DNA from: Weissella soli
GTDB taxonomy: Bacteria > Bacillota > Bacilli > Lactobacillales > Lactobacillaceae
Reading direction: 5' to 3'
Assembly (NCBI RefSeq): GCF_001761545.1
Contig: NZ_CP017326.1
Span: 930,001-994,000 of the forward strand
Length of the DNA: 64,000 nt
The position numbers and the translations under genes are program-made. Each line of letters starts with the position of its first letter. Position 1 is the first letter of the stretch. This document shows positions 1-10,102 of this stretch, one piece after another. The notes beneath the pieces were generated by a model. The model ran no database searches. It was not told the DNA's origin and saw only the letters and a list, made by a program, of their open reading frames with translations.

Positions 1-656
1 ACCGAAGCGTTATTATTAATTTCGGCAATACGCACCACTTCGTTTCTACCAATAATCAAGGGGGACCCTAGTGTCCGATATACCCGATTATTGATTGAAG
101 CAATTTCTGATAGTTGGACTGATGCCAAGCTAGGGTGCAAAATGGCCCCACCATTGGCCTTATTATAGGCCGTAGAACCCGTCGGTGTGGCCGCGGTTAA
201 ACCATCTCCCCGAAAGCGTTCAAAAAAATCGCCATCGATGGTAATATCAGCCACCAAGGTGCCCCGTGGTCGCTTAATGGCCGCTTCATTTAACGCCAAC
301 ACATCTTCTTCAATGCCTGACTTATGATGTACGCGCATCGTTAACAACGGATACTGAACGGTTTTCGCCTTATCCACGAGCAATGATTCCACTAACTCGG
401 GCAGTTCAAAACTTTGCCAATCAGCATAGAAACCCAGATGGCCTGTATGTACACCGATAAATCGTACTTTTTCTAAATCGTCAGCATAATGATGGAACGC
501 GGCCAAAAGGGTGCCATCGCCACCAACTGAAATCACCACTTCTGGATTTTCATCGTCAATCGTGAATTCATGGGGATGGGCACTAAGTAAATTTAGCAGG
601 TCCTTGGCGACCGTCACTGTTTGCTCAATGTCATTGTGATAAATTGCAATTCTCAT
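1..656 (-). CDS. nadK: NAD kinase (3' part beyond window)
   Basis: ATP-NAD kinase, which phosphorylates NAD to NADP in the cytosol. Reading the minus strand from the ATG at 656, the protein begins MRIAIYHNDIEQ and carries the family signature GGDGT at residues 45-49. A later GSTAYN segment matches the substrate-binding region of the family. The frame stays open to the window edge, so the C-terminal part is missing here (about 218 codons seen). The start lies 7 bases downstream of the relQ stop, so the two genes are almost certainly co-transcribed, the usual relQ-nadK arrangement in Firmicutes. Confidence 0.93.
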   Translation of the reverse strand, partial: MRIAIYHNDIEQTVTVAKDLLNLLSAHPHEFTIDDENPEVVISVGGDGTLLAAFHHYADDLEKVRFIGVHTGHLGFYADWQSFELPELVESLLVDKAKTVQYPLLTMRVHHKSGIEEDVLALNEAAIKRPRGTLVADITIDGDFFERFRGDGLTAATPTGSTAYNKANGGAILHPSLASVQLSEIASINNRVYRTLGSPLIIGRNEVVRIAEINNNAS

Positions 657-663
657 TTTCCGC

Positions 664-1263
664 CTACTTATTGATCATCGTAACTTCTTCTTGAATATCT
701 TGAAACATGGTATCCACTCTCATTGAAAGTGTGGCTACCTCTTCCAGCTTATCTTGAACGTCACTTGGAATTTCACCGTCGAATTTATAATTAATCGCAT
801 GTTCAATCGTTGCCCACACATTCATTTGCATGGTCCGAATCTGAATTTCGGCAATCAACTTTTTTTCACCAGAGATGGTTTGGATAGGATATTCAATCAC
901 CACATGGTAGGACTGATAACCTGAAGGCTTCGCGTTGGTCACGTAATCACGCTCTTCAAGAATCACCATATCCTGCCGTTCACGTAGGAGATCGACGACG
1001 GTATAAATATCTTTGACATATTGGGTCATAATCCGTAAGCCCGCAATATCTTGCATGTCTTGCTCCAAACGATCCATCGCGACATGCCGTCGCTCAGCCT
1101 TTTCAATGATGTTTTGCTGTGCCTTAACGCGACCGGTGATAAATTCAATGGGGGTATGCACGCCAGCCGTTTCAAACTCAATCCGCATTGCCCGCAATTT
1201 TACTTTTAACTCTGCGACTGCTTGTTCATATGGTTGTAAAAATTCTGTCCAATTTTCAATCAT
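664..1263 (-). CDS. relQ: Small alarmone synthetase RelQ (GTP pyrophosphokinase)
   Basis: Single-domain (p)ppGpp synthetase of 199 residues, the usual length of RelQ/YjbM-type small alarmone synthetases; it has no HD hydrolase, TGS or ACT domain. Synthetase motifs are visible: DIAGLR at 72-77, KPSGYQSYH at 112-120 and EIQIRTMQMNVWATIEHA at 139-156. It would transfer pyrophosphate from ATP to GDP/GTP under cell-envelope or other stress. It is immediately upstream of nadK, the conserved neighbourhood for relQ, which separates it from RelP. No strong terminator separates the two genes. Confidence 0.95.
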   Translation of the reverse strand: MIENWTEFLQPYEQAVAELKVKLRAMRIEFETAGVHTPIEFITGRVKAQQNIIEKAERRHVAMDRLEQDMQDIAGLRIMTQYVKDIYTVVDLLRERQDMVILEERDYVTNAKPSGYQSYHVVIEYPIQTISGEKKLIAEIQIRTMQMNVWATIEHAINYKFDGEIPSDVQDKLEEVATLSMRVDTMFQDIQEEVTMINK

Positions 1264-1449
1264 GGCAGCCTCCTATTTTAACTTTGATTTTTGTACTGAT
1301 CGTTTGCTAATGATACCAAACAGTACTATTTTATCACAAAAAGAACCCGCGTTTTTTCGGATGCACACCAATAATCGCCACTAACGTCACAAAGGGCACC
1401 AGAATAGGCCCGGACTGGCCTTGCAGGATTAGCTGATGACCACAATAAA

Positions 1450-1485
1450 TTAAAACTCCTGTAACTAAATTAGCTACAGGAGTCA
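1450..1485 (-). terminator. Intrinsic terminator of gnd
   Basis: Inverted repeat with arms ACTCCTGTA (1455-1463) and TACAGGAGT (1475-1483). On the minus strand it is followed by a T-rich run, just after the gnd stop codon. Confidence 0.85.
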
Positions 1486-1500
1486 CTTTTACATTAAGTG

Positions 1501-2934
1501 TTATGCTTCTTCATACCAAGTGTAGTGGAACATTTCACCACGGTCCTTGTCGACACGTTCATACGTGTGGGCACCGAAGTAGTCACGTTGCGCTTGAATC
1601 AAGTTAGCAGGCAGAACTTCTGAACGATAACCATCGTAATAAGCTACCGCTGCTGACAATGATGGTGCTGGCACGCCAGCTGTCACTGCCAAAGCAACGA
1701 CCTTACGAGCGGCTGTTTGGTATTCCTCAACAATGCCTTCGAAGTATGGATCCAAAAGCAAGTTGTGAATCCCTGGGTTAGCATCGTAGGCATCCGTGAT
1801 ACGTTGCAAGAATGATGCACGGATGATGGCACCCGCACGCCACAATTGCGCAAGTTCACCAAATGGCAAATCCCAATCGAAGTGTTCTGAGGCCATTCGT
1901 AACTGATCAAAACCTTGTGCATAAGACATGATCTTACCAAAGTATAGCGCCTTACGAATGTCTTCCTTCGTCGCTTCAACATCGCCTTCAAACGTAAATT
2001 CAGGACCAGCCAACACCTTTGAAGCAGCGACACGGTCTTCCTTCATTGCTGAAAGGTAACGGGCATAGACTGACTCAGTAATCAGTGATTGTGGTGCTGA
2101 AACTTCCAAAGCTGATTGTGAAGACCACTTTCCAGTACCCTTGTTACCAGCAGCATCCAAAATCATATCAACGATTGGCTTACCTGAACCCATGTCATCT
2201 TTTTGTTGCAAAATATCAGCTGTGATTTCGATAAGGTATGAATCAAGCTCACCCTTATTCCAATCAGCAAAGGTAGCAGCCAATTCATCAGCTGACAAAC
2301 CAAGGACCCGGTGCAACAAATCATATGACTCAGCGATCAATTCCATATCGCCGTACTCAATACCATTATGCACCATCTTGACATAATGCCCTGCCCCGTC
2401 TGGACCAACATATGAAACAGTTGGCTTACCATCTTCTGGGGCCTTTGCAGCAATCTCCTTGAAGATTGGTTCAACCAAATCATAAGCTTCTTTTTGGCCA
2501 CCAGGCATCATTGAAGGACCTTGCAAGGCTCCTAGCTCACCACCAGAAACACCGGTTCCGATAAAGTTAATGCCTGATGCGGCTAATTTCTTGTTACGTG
2601 CGATCGTATCTTCAAAGTAGGTGTTACCACCATCAATCAAGATATCACCCTTATCAAGCAAAGGTACCAATTCATCGATAGTCGCATCGGTTGGTGCCCC
2701 TGCTTTAACCATCATCATAATACGACGAGGCTTCTTAATTGATTTTACGAAATCAGCCACGGTCTTGGCTGGCACAAAGTGCTTATCAGCATGCTTTTGC
2801 GCCAAGTCTGCCGTTTTTTCATATGAACGATTAAAAATTGCCACAGTATATCCACGTGACTCAACGTTCAATGCTAAGTTACGTCCCATGACGGCTAACC
2901 CAACAACCCCAAAATCTGCCATTTCGTCTGCCAT
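1501..2934 (-). CDS. gnd: 6-phosphogluconate dehydrogenase (decarboxylating)
   Basis: Oxidises 6-phosphogluconate to ribulose-5-phosphate plus CO2 with NADP+, the central step of heterolactic (phosphoketolase) sugar use. The 477-residue length is typical of the long, dimeric form. The NADP-binding segment [13 protein letters not shown] is at residues 9-21, the GVSGGELGA loop at about 128-136, and the catalytic KMVHNGIEY segment at 186-194 (Lys186 and Glu193 correspond to the catalytic pair). The start at 2934 is supported by GGGGGAA eight bases upstream. It appears monocistronic, with a terminator just downstream. Confidence 0.97.
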   Translation of the reverse strand: MADEMADFGVVGLAVMGRNLALNVESRGYTVAIFNRSYEKTADLAQKHADKHFVPAKTVADFVKSIKKPRRIMMMVKAGAPTDATIDELVPLLDKGDILIDGGNTYFEDTIARNKKLAASGINFIGTGVSGGELGALQGPSMMPGGQKEAYDLVEPIFKEIAAKAPEDGKPTVSYVGPDGAGHYVKMVHNGIEYGDMELIAESYDLLHRVLGLSADELAATFADWNKGELDSYLIEITADILQQKDDMGSGKPIVDMILDAAGNKGTGKWSSQSALEVSAPQSLITESVYARYLSAMKEDRVAASKVLAGPEFTFEGDVEATKEDIRKALYFGKIMSYAQGFDQLRMASEHFDWDLPFGELAQLWRAGAIIRASFLQRITDAYDANPGIHNLLLDPYFEGIVEEYQTAARKVVALAVTAGVPAPSLSAAVAYYDGYRSEVLPANLIQAQRDYFGAHTYERVDKDRGEMFHYTWYEEA

Positions 2935-3073
2935 ATTTACAGTTCCCCCGTAATAGTTCTGTTACAACATCTACTCGTATATTATATAACTCTTTATCAA
3001 AATAGTACGTGAATAAGTCACGAAGAGTTTTCGAAAATATTTATGCTATCTAAAAATTAGTAGTATGCTCACA

Positions 3074-3109
3074 TATAAAAAGCCCCACATAGTACACTAT
3101 GCCGGACTT
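3074..3109 (-). terminator. Intrinsic terminator of the glf unit
   Basis: Imperfect hairpin with arms AGCCCCACATAGT (3081-3093) and ACTATGCCGGACT (3096-3108). On the minus strand it is followed by TTTTT, directly after glf. Confidence 0.75.
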
Positions 3110-3114
3110 GTTAG

Positions 3115-4305
3115 TTAATGAAATTCATCATGGGCAAAATTAAAGTCAGCTGCAATGCCAAACTCCTTGCGCACTTCGTTCAAAGCAGCATTGAACACTT
3201 GGTCCATGTCAAAGTAACGATACTGTCCTAACCGGCCACCGAAAATAATATCAGGATGTTCAGTCCGCGCCAATTTCGCATATTGCTTATAAATTTGCGT
3301 ATTCTTCTCATCATTAACTGGGTAGTAAGCTTCCTTGCTACGATCCCAGGTCTGTGGGTATTCACGCGTGATAATGGTCTTACCTTCATCGGCTAAACCA
3401 TCGAAATGCTTCCATTCCATTACTCGCGTATATGGTGTCTCTGCATCCGTGTAATTGATGACCGAGTTACCTTGGTAGTTGTCTGAATCAATGACTTCAT
3501 GCTCAAAGCGCAATGAGCGGTACTCCAATTCACCAAACTGGTAATCAAAGAATTGGTCAATCATCCCTGTGTACAATACATGCGCAAATTCGGGCAAGAT
3601 TTCATCTTTGATATCAAAAAAGTCCGTGTTCAACATGACGTCAATCAAGCCATTTGACTGGGCCATCATATTCTCGAAAATTTGCGTATAGCCACCAACG
3701 GGAATTCCTTGGTACCGGTGATTAAAGTAGTTGTTATCGTAGATGAAACGGACTGGCAAACGCTTAATAATGAACGCTGGCAATTCAGTTGCCTTACGTC
3801 CCCATTGCTTTTCCGTGTAGCCCTTAATCAGCTTTTCGTAAATATCCGTACCGATCAACGAAATTGCTTGTTCTTCCAAGTTACGAGGGGCCTTATCACC
3901 AAGATCAGCCAGAGCAGCCTTCTTTTGCTCTTCAATCTTCGCCTTAGCCTCGTCAGGTGTCTTAGTTCCCCACATCTCGTAGAAAGTGTTCATATTGAAT
4001 GGTAAGTTGTACAAATCGCCCTTATAATTGGCCACCACTTGATTTTGATAACCATTAAATTCAGCGAATTGACGAATATAATCCCAAACTTCTTTGTTGT
4101 CGGTATGGAAAATATGGGCTCCAAAATCGTGCACCGTGATGCCATGCTCCGTATGCGTGTACATATTACCACCGATGTGGGCCCGTTTTTCAACAATCAA
4201 TGAGCGCTTACCGCGTTTAGCGGCTTCATAGGCAAAAATCATGCCAAATGGACCCGCCCCAATGATGAGATAATCGTAATTTTTTGTGTTGTATTTATTA
4301 GCCAT
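3115..4305 (-). CDS. glf: UDP-galactopyranose mutase
   Basis: FAD enzyme of 396 residues that converts UDP-galactopyranose to UDP-galactofuranose for cell-surface glycans. The N-terminal Rossmann motif IIGAGPFGM (14-22) binds FAD; the acidic strand end (VEK at 38-40) and HIGGN that follow are typical of UGM. Long stretches in the middle and C-terminus (for example YPVNDEKNTQIYKQY and FGGRLGQYRYFDMDQVF) match the family. The start has GAGGAG upstream. It is three bases downstream of a GT2 glycosyltransferase gene, which makes a galactofuranosylation unit likely. Confidence 0.96.
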   Translation of the reverse strand: MANKYNTKNYDYLIIGAGPFGMIFAYEAAKRGKRSLIVEKRAHIGGNMYTHTEHGITVHDFGAHIFHTDNKEVWDYIRQFAEFNGYQNQVVANYKGDLYNLPFNMNTFYEMWGTKTPDEAKAKIEEQKKAALADLGDKAPRNLEEQAISLIGTDIYEKLIKGYTEKQWGRKATELPAFIIKRLPVRFIYDNNYFNHRYQGIPVGGYTQIFENMMAQSNGLIDVMLNTDFFDIKDEILPEFAHVLYTGMIDQFFDYQFGELEYRSLRFEHEVIDSDNYQGNSVINYTDAETPYTRVMEWKHFDGLADEGKTIITREYPQTWDRSKEAYYPVNDEKNTQIYKQYAKLARTEHPDIIFGGRLGQYRYFDMDQVFNAALNEVRKEFGIAADFNFAHDEFH

Positions 4306-4308
4306 TAT

Positions 4309-5205
4309 TTACTCCTCATAACGATCTGCAAATTCAATATCCGGATTAAACTGCTTACCAGCAGCCACACCCTCACGCCAAACCTTCAAGCGTTCAGCGC
4401 GATGACTAATGCCTGGTAATAGTCTTAATTGTAAGCCCTCACCATAAATTCGCAAATTCGACTTTATACGACCAAGCAAGTCGCGCTTGGCACCATAGTA
4501 TTTTTTATTGCGATACGAATAAAAATACCGGGGTAAGCGCTCCAGCGAATCGTGTAAAATGTTTGAACCGACATTGGCGCCCATCTTGTGTATCACCCGA
4601 CTAGCCGGTACGAAATAACCGGGAGCAACCCGGCCAGCCCGTTCAGTATATTCAATATCATCACCCCAAATGAAGAACGCCGTAATTGGCAAACCAATTT
4701 GTGCCACCACTGCGCGTCGCACAAGCAACGAAACAAAAGTCGCGTTCATCAATTCAACCGGGGTTGTTTCATTTTCTGGAATTTTAAAAAGCCCATGCTT
4801 AGGAGCCGGATTGTTCATCTTCGCACGATGACCATCGATCCAGCGGACATCTGATGACAAAAAGCCAAAGTGCGGTTCTGTTTTGGCAAATGCCAGCAAC
4901 TTCCCTAAAGCATCGGGTGCTGGCACCGTGTCATCATCCATCAGCCAGACAAACTCATCTTGTGTGTGCTCCATAAAGTAACGGACACCATGATTAAAAC
5001 CACCAGCGCCGCCTAAATTCTCCTCTAAACGCACATACTCGATTGCCGTACCCAGCTTGGTTAAGTATTCTTTTGTCTCTTGATCCGAATGATTATCAAC
5101 CACAATCAAATGGTCTACCGGTGTCTCAGATGCTTGCAAGGCTGCAATCACTTCCTTGAGCAACGGTAACCGGTTGTATGTCACAACCACTGCACTTGTT
5201 GTCAT
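4309..5205 (-). CDS. GT2 glycosyltransferase, probable galactofuranosyltransferase
   Basis: GT-A fold family 2 glycosyltransferase of 298 residues. It has the N-terminal nucleotide-binding stretch AVVVTYNRLPLL, the VVDNHSDQ segment, the NLGGAGGFNHG motif and an Asp triad DDD at 90-92. A later FIWGDDIEYTER segment provides the catalytic acidic region. The GGAGGF and WGDDIE features resemble GlfT/rhamnosyltransferase-like enzymes. Being just upstream of glf, it probably uses UDP-Galf to build a cell-wall or capsular polymer; the acceptor cannot be told from sequence. No transmembrane segment is obvious. Confidence 0.82.
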   Translation of the reverse strand: MTTSAVVVTYNRLPLLKEVIAALQASETPVDHLIVVDNHSDQETKEYLTKLGTAIEYVRLEENLGGAGGFNHGVRYFMEHTQDEFVWLMDDDTVPAPDALGKLLAFAKTEPHFGFLSSDVRWIDGHRAKMNNPAPKHGLFKIPENETTPVELMNATFVSLLVRRAVVAQIGLPITAFFIWGDDIEYTERAGRVAPGYFVPASRVIHKMGANVGSNILHDSLERLPRYFYSYRNKKYYGAKRDLLGRIKSNLRIYGEGLQLRLLPGISHRAERLKVWREGVAAGKQFNPDIEFADRYEE

Positions 5206-5336
5206 ATTTCTTCTCTCACCATTTCGTTCTTATGCAAATTTTGCAACCAATAATAAGATTATCATGGATGGCTTAAGACTGCTATAAAAATGATGTTTTA
5301 TTATGAATTCTCATTGCAGCCTTGCCCTCATTTACC

Positions 5337-5376
5337 AAAAAAACTCTAATTTGCATTGCTACAAACTAGAGTTTTA
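5337..5376 (-). terminator. Intrinsic terminator of gatCAB operon
   Basis: Hairpin with arms AACTCTAATTTG (5342-5353) and CAAACTAGAGTT (5362-5373). It is followed on the minus strand by a run of T, immediately after gatB. Confidence 0.85.
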
Positions 5377-5384
5377 AAAATAGA

Positions 5385-6824
5385 TTAACGCCGTGCTTCA
5401 AGACCCTTCAGCAACAAATCATTGACAACATTAGGGTTGGCATTACCCTTTGTTTGTTTCATGATTTGGCCGATCAAAGCCTTGGTAGCGCGTTCTTTAC
5501 CACCAAGGTAGTCAGCTACGGATTGGGCATTATTGTCCAAAATTTCATCAATAATTGGCATCAAAACAGCTGGATCTGATAATTGCTTCAAGCCATTTGC
5601 TTCAACGTATTCAACTGGATCTTCACCCGCTGTAATCGCAGCAAAGACCTTCTTAGCCATCTTAGTTGAAATCGTGCCATCTTCAATCAACTGAATCATG
5701 CCAGCCAGGTGCTTAGGCGTCAACTTAGTATCTTGCAAGTCCATGTGTTCAGCGTTTAAGAACGCATTCACATCCCCCATCAAGTAGTTAGCGGCACGCT
5801 TAGCATCCGCACCCTCAGTCACCGTCGCGTCAAAGAAGTTAGCCATTTCAAGGGTTTGCGTCAAAACAGCAGCATCGTATGGCTCCAAGCCAAGGTCGTT
5901 AACATAACGTTGTTGCCGTGATGGTGCTGATTCAGGTAACTTGGCCGCCACTTCATCAACCCACATTTGGTCAATGTGGACTGGTGTCAAATCTGGTTCT
6001 GGGAAATAACGGTAATCATCCGCCGTTTCCTTAACCCGCATCAGGACCGTTTGACCCGTAGCTTCATCATAACGCCGGGTTTGTTGCTTGATTGTGCCAC
6101 CAGCCAAGTAAATTTGTGCTTGACGTTGCTCTTCGTATTCAAGACCTTTACGCACAAAGTTGAATGAGTTCAAGTTCTTCAACTCGACCTTGGTCCCGTA
6201 TTGCTCAGCACCATATGGTCGGATGGAAATGTTAGCGTCGACACGCATTGAACCCTCTTCCATCTTAACGTCAGAAATACCGGTAAATTGAATAGCTTGC
6301 TTCAAAGCTTCCAGGTAAGCATAAGCTTCATCAGGTGATTGAATGTCAGCTTCACCAACGATTTCAATCAATGGTGTGCCTTGACGGTTCAAGTCGACAT
6401 AAGAGTAGCCATCCCCACCGTGCGTGTTCTTACCAGCGTCTTCTTCGACGTGCAATTCACGGATACCGACTCGCTTCTTCACACCGGCAACTTCGATTTC
6501 CAACCAACCATTGCGACCAATGGGTTCGAATTGTTGTGTGATTTGGTAAGCTTTTGGATTATCAGGATAGAAGTAATTCTTACGATCCCAGTGCAAATCA
6601 TGAGTCACTTCACCATGCAAAGCCAAAGTTGCCATCATGCCATATTCAAGGGCCCCCTTGTTAGCTTGGGGCAAAACACCGGGGTATCCCCAGTCAATCA
6701 CGTTGGTATTCGTGTTTGGTTGGTCACCGAATTGAGCAGGTGATGGAGACATCGCCTTTGAATTGGTCTTCAACTCAACGTGGACTTCTAGTCCAATCGT
6801 CGTTTCAAAATTTGAAATAGCCAT
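5385..6824 (-). CDS. gatB: Asp-tRNA(Asn)/Glu-tRNA(Gln) amidotransferase subunit B
   Basis: GatB, the tRNA-binding and kinase subunit of the GatCAB amidotransferase, 479 residues (normal length). It opens with the typical [15 protein letters not shown], and the family signature [13 protein letters not shown] is present near residues 145-160. The C-terminal YqeY-like tail ends in a [17 protein letters not shown] segment typical of the family. It activates misacylated Glu-tRNA(Gln)/Asp-tRNA(Asn) for transamidation. The start codon overlaps the gatA stop by one base and has GGAGGTG upstream, so translation is coupled. It is the last gene of the operon. Confidence 0.97.
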   Translation of the reverse strand: MAISNFETTIGLEVHVELKTNSKAMSPSPAQFGDQPNTNTNVIDWGYPGVLPQANKGALEYGMMATLALHGEVTHDLHWDRKNYFYPDNPKAYQITQQFEPIGRNGWLEIEVAGVKKRVGIRELHVEEDAGKNTHGGDGYSYVDLNRQGTPLIEIVGEADIQSPDEAYAYLEALKQAIQFTGISDVKMEEGSMRVDANISIRPYGAEQYGTKVELKNLNSFNFVRKGLEYEEQRQAQIYLAGGTIKQQTRRYDEATGQTVLMRVKETADDYRYFPEPDLTPVHIDQMWVDEVAAKLPESAPSRQQRYVNDLGLEPYDAAVLTQTLEMANFFDATVTEGADAKRAANYLMGDVNAFLNAEHMDLQDTKLTPKHLAGMIQLIEDGTISTKMAKKVFAAITAGEDPVEYVEANGLKQLSDPAVLMPIIDEILDNNAQSVADYLGGKERATKALIGQIMKQTKGNANPNVVNDLLLKGLEARR

Positions 6825-8281
6825 TAGTTTGCACCTCCTGGAACTTGTTCAAACAAACGGGTTGCTTGTTCAAAGGCGTATGCTGCACGGAAAACAGTTT
6901 CTTCTTGAAAACGGTTTCCAATAATTTGCATACCAACAGGCAAACCATCAACAAACCCAGCATTGATTGACAAACCTGGCAAACCAGCCATGTTCACTGG
7001 AATCGTCAAAACGTCATTCATATAAGTAACTTGTGGATCATCTTCATTAGCACCGAAGTTGTAGGCCACATTAGGTGTTGTTGGTGCCACAATCAAATCA
7101 TAGTCGGTAAAAACATTTTGGAAATCTTCATTCATTAATGTCCGCACTTGCGCTGCCTTCTTAAAGTAGGCATCGTATGAACCGGCTGACAATGAGAACG
7201 TTCCCAGCATGATACGACGCTTCACTTCATCACCAAAGCCTTGCGTACGCGTTTGTATGTACAAATCATCCAAAGTCTTAACGTTTTCAGCGCGGAAACC
7301 GTAGCGAATACCATCAAAACGTTGCAGATTTGATGACGCTTCTGACGAACCTAAGATGTAGTAAGCAGCCACCCCATACTTGGTATGTGGCAAGGATACT
7401 TCATCAACTTGGGCACCCAAAGCCTCGAGTTGCTTGATACCGGCCCGAACAGTTGCTTTAACCTGCTCATCAATACCGTCACCAAAGTATTCCTTTGGCA
7501 CAGCAATTTTTAAGCCTTTGATGTCACCATTCAATGAGGCTGTGTAATCAGGCACCGGCACATCAGATGATGTCTGATCGCGGGCGTCACGACCAGCAAT
7601 CGCCCCTAACACAGCGGCGTTATCCTTAACGGTGCGCGTAAATTGACCAATTTGATCCAATGAAGAAGCAAAGGCGATCAATCCCCACCGTGACACCCGA
7701 CCATACGTTGGCTTCAATCCAACAATCCCGTTAAAGGCGGCTGGTTGACGAATTGAACCACCCGTATCTGATCCCAAGGCGAATGGGACTTGACCCGCAG
7801 CAACCGCCACGGCTGACCCACCTGAAGACCCACCAGGAACCTTTGTTTGGTCCCAGGCATTTTTGGTCTGTTTATAGTAGGACGTTTCAGTAGTGGAACC
7901 CATGGCAAATTCGTCCATGTTCAACTTACCAACCCCAATCGCACCTTGGTCAGACAACTTTTCAACAACCGTGGCATCATAAATGGGCTTGAACCCTTCA
8001 AGAATTCGTGAGGCGGCCGTTGTTTCTACACCATTGGTGACCATGTTGTCCTTGATACCATAGGGAATTCCTGACAAAACATTGTTCGGATCAATCCCAG
8101 CAGCATCAACTGCTTCGGCCTTAGCCAAGGCTTCATCACGCATGACCGTGATAAAAGCTTCATATTTACTATCGGTAGCATCGATATTTTCCAAAGTAGC
8201 CTTGGTCAAATCAACTGCACTTAATTCTTTGTTGACCAACTTAGCATGCAAGTCAGTTAAATCAGTTTGTAAGAAATCCAT
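6824..8281 (-). CDS. gatA: Asp-tRNA(Asn)/Glu-tRNA(Gln) amidotransferase subunit A
   Basis: Amidase-signature subunit that releases ammonia from glutamine for GatB; 485 residues, normal length. The Ser-cisSer-Lys triad is readable as Lys77 (GIPYGIKDN), Ser152 (PGGSSGGS) and Ser176 ([10 protein letters not shown]), with the same spacing as characterised GatA. It starts with a GGAGGAG ribosome-binding site and follows gatC by five bases. GatCAB is required because the organism presumably lacks one or both direct synthetases (GlnRS/AsnRS), a family-level inference. Confidence 0.97.
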   Translation of the reverse strand: MDFLQTDLTDLHAKLVNKELSAVDLTKATLENIDATDSKYEAFITVMRDEALAKAEAVDAAGIDPNNVLSGIPYGIKDNMVTNGVETTAASRILEGFKPIYDATVVEKLSDQGAIGVGKLNMDEFAMGSTTETSYYKQTKNAWDQTKVPGGSSGGSAVAVAAGQVPFALGSDTGGSIRQPAAFNGIVGLKPTYGRVSRWGLIAFASSLDQIGQFTRTVKDNAAVLGAIAGRDARDQTSSDVPVPDYTASLNGDIKGLKIAVPKEYFGDGIDEQVKATVRAGIKQLEALGAQVDEVSLPHTKYGVAAYYILGSSEASSNLQRFDGIRYGFRAENVKTLDDLYIQTRTQGFGDEVKRRIMLGTFSLSAGSYDAYFKKAAQVRTLMNEDFQNVFTDYDLIVAPTTPNVAYNFGANEDDPQVTYMNDVLTIPVNMAGLPGLSINAGFVDGLPVGMQIIGNRFQEETVFRAAYAFEQATRLFEQVPGGAN

Positions 8282-8286
8282 TCTGG

Positions 8287-8589
8287 CTACTCCTCCGTCA
8301 AAATTGCTGGCACCTTGATCAACGTTTCTTGATGTTCAGGTGCATTTTGCAATAATGCCTCCAATTGGTGGGCATTATCGGCCACGTCTTCACGCAAAAC
8401 TGTCCGCATTTCTGTCACTGAATACGTTGGTTGAACGCCCTCCGTGTCCACTTCGGCCAAAGTATCTACCAAGTCAAAAATCTTTTCAAGTTGCTCGGTG
8501 AACTTATCAGCCTCGGTCGCTGACAATTCTAGCTTAGCCAACTCGGCAACGTGTAATACGTCATCACGAGTAATTCTTTCGTCTGCCAT
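8287..8589 (-). CDS. gatC: Asp-tRNA(Asn)/Glu-tRNA(Gln) amidotransferase subunit C
   Basis: Small GatC subunit that stabilises the GatA-GatB interface. I place the start at the ATG at 8589 ([14 protein letters not shown], 100 residues) because AAAGGA lies just upstream. An in-frame upstream ATG at 8613 would add eight residues that GatC proteins lack. The helical [20 protein letters not shown] region and the C-terminal LRED segment fit the family. First gene of gatCAB. Confidence 0.94.
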   Translation of the reverse strand: MADERITRDDVLHVAELAKLELSATEADKFTEQLEKIFDLVDTLAEVDTEGVQPTYSVTEMRTVLREDVADNAHQLEALLQNAPEHQETLIKVPAILTEE

Positions 8590-8692
8590 CTGCAATTCCT
8601 TTCCAACCATCACCGTTTTTGATGATGCAATTATCTCTATTTTAGCTTAATTAATTATTAATGAGAATACCAAAATGCCAGGATGTACAAGT

Positions 8693-10090
8693 TTAGTACA
8701 TCTCATCCTCGAGGGCTGTTGGTTGCTCACGTACCTGGAAGCGTAACCCCTTGGGATAGAAGTTTTTCATCTGGCCATCGACCAACTTACCAAAACCAGT
8801 CCCGTTCCCATTCATGGTCAACAAATACCAACCATTTGCATACGCCGCCCGGTCCGCCACGAAGAAGGTGTCGCCATGCACATATTTTGCCCATTCTTCA
8901 TCGTTCGTTGCATAGACCCGGGTAAATTCGGTCGGTTGCACAGCCAACGCCAATGACAAACTAGGTTCAAAGCGATTCTTTTTAAACGTGCCTAAATGTA
9001 CACCGGCCCGCATGACTTGTACGCGCTTCATGTCAGGTGTCCCCGCTGGTAGCGCGTACAGTTGCTCACCAAAAGCCTGCAAGACAGCTGGTTGATAATC
9101 TGGCAACATATCCTTTTGGAAGGCAGCCCAAAGCGCGCTTTGTTCCTTGTTCAAATTTGTTGTAGCGAGCTTGGGTGCCTTTGCGGTGACATCTTCATCC
9201 GTTAACTTTGAACGCAATTTCGCCACAAAATGCCCCTCACCGTCCAAGTGATTAGGGAACAAGCGGGCTGTCTTAGCCAACTCAGGGTTACCATCAGCCC
9301 ATTCTGGTCGACCATCGTCCACACCAGCAGGCTTATCAATTGGCACAATTTCCAACCATGGATACGTGTCAATTAACCAAGCAATGATTTGTTCATCTTC
9401 TTCTGGCGCAAAGGTGCAAGTTGAGTATGTTAATTCAGCCCCTGGCTTCATCATCTTGACCGCTTCCGTCAAAATTTCGCGTTGCAAGGCAGCACACTTG
9501 GCCGGATAATCGACATCCCAGTACTGCATCGCCCCTGGATCCTTACGAAACATGCCTTCACCTGAACAAGGTGCATCTAAAATAATTTTGTCAAAGTAAC
9601 CCGGCAACCACTTTGATAAGTCCTGGGGTGCGTGGTTGGTCACAATCGCATTTTGGACACCGAACCGTTCTATATTTTCAGATAAGACCGTCGCCCGCTT
9701 ACGGAAGATTTCGTTTGAAATCAACAGGCCCTCCCCATTCATAAATGAAGCGAGGTGCGTCGACTTGCCCCCCGGTGCAGCAGCCAAATCCAACACCCGT
9801 TCACCTGGGTTAGGATGGGCAACCTCGGCGACCAACTGGGCACTTGGTTCTTGCGAGTAAATCAGGCCCGTCGTGTGGTCCACTGAATGACCCGAAACTG
9901 TCCCAACATGACCCCACTGCCCCCAAGGAACCCGACCGTCATCAGGTGTGTCATACAAAGTTTGTTGTGCTTTAAGAGGGTTAACACGGTATGCCTTGAC
10001 AACGGGCTTATCAAATGAAGCCATGAATGCATCAGCTTCATCACCCAATAAGGCGCGATATTTCTCTTCAAAACCTGCTGGTAATTTCAT
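8693..10090 (-). CDS. rsmF: RsmF-like rRNA (cytosine-C5) methyltransferase
   Basis: SAM-dependent RNA m5C methyltransferase of the NOL1/NOP2/Sun family, 465 residues. The SAM site VLDLAAAPGGKSTHLAS spans about 99-115. The two family cysteines are in DAPCSGEG (Cys175) and YSTCTF (Cys225). The C-terminal third (from about 290) resembles the PUA-like RNA-binding part of RsmF/YebU. It should modify a 16S rRNA cytosine, but the exact position cannot be assigned from sequence. Start supported by AAAGAGGA upstream. It lies 12 bases downstream of the HAD phosphatase gene, so co-transcription is likely. Confidence 0.9.
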   Translation of the reverse strand: MKLPAGFEEKYRALLGDEADAFMASFDKPVVKAYRVNPLKAQQTLYDTPDDGRVPWGQWGHVGTVSGHSVDHTTGLIYSQEPSAQLVAEVAHPNPGERVLDLAAAPGGKSTHLASFMNGEGLLISNEIFRKRATVLSENIERFGVQNAIVTNHAPQDLSKWLPGYFDKIILDAPCSGEGMFRKDPGAMQYWDVDYPAKCAALQREILTEAVKMMKPGAELTYSTCTFAPEEDEQIIAWLIDTYPWLEIVPIDKPAGVDDGRPEWADGNPELAKTARLFPNHLDGEGHFVAKLRSKLTDEDVTAKAPKLATTNLNKEQSALWAAFQKDMLPDYQPAVLQAFGEQLYALPAGTPDMKRVQVMRAGVHLGTFKKNRFEPSLSLALAVQPTEFTRVYATNDEEWAKYVHGDTFFVADRAAYANGWYLLTMNGNGTGFGKLVDGQMKNFYPKGLRFQVREQPTALEDEMY

Positions 10091-10102
10091 CGTGTCCTCT
10101 TT

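Noticed and set aside
6339-6743. 134-codon plus-strand ORF opposite gatB
   Set aside because: Shadow frame of a conserved gene; no start signal or family look.
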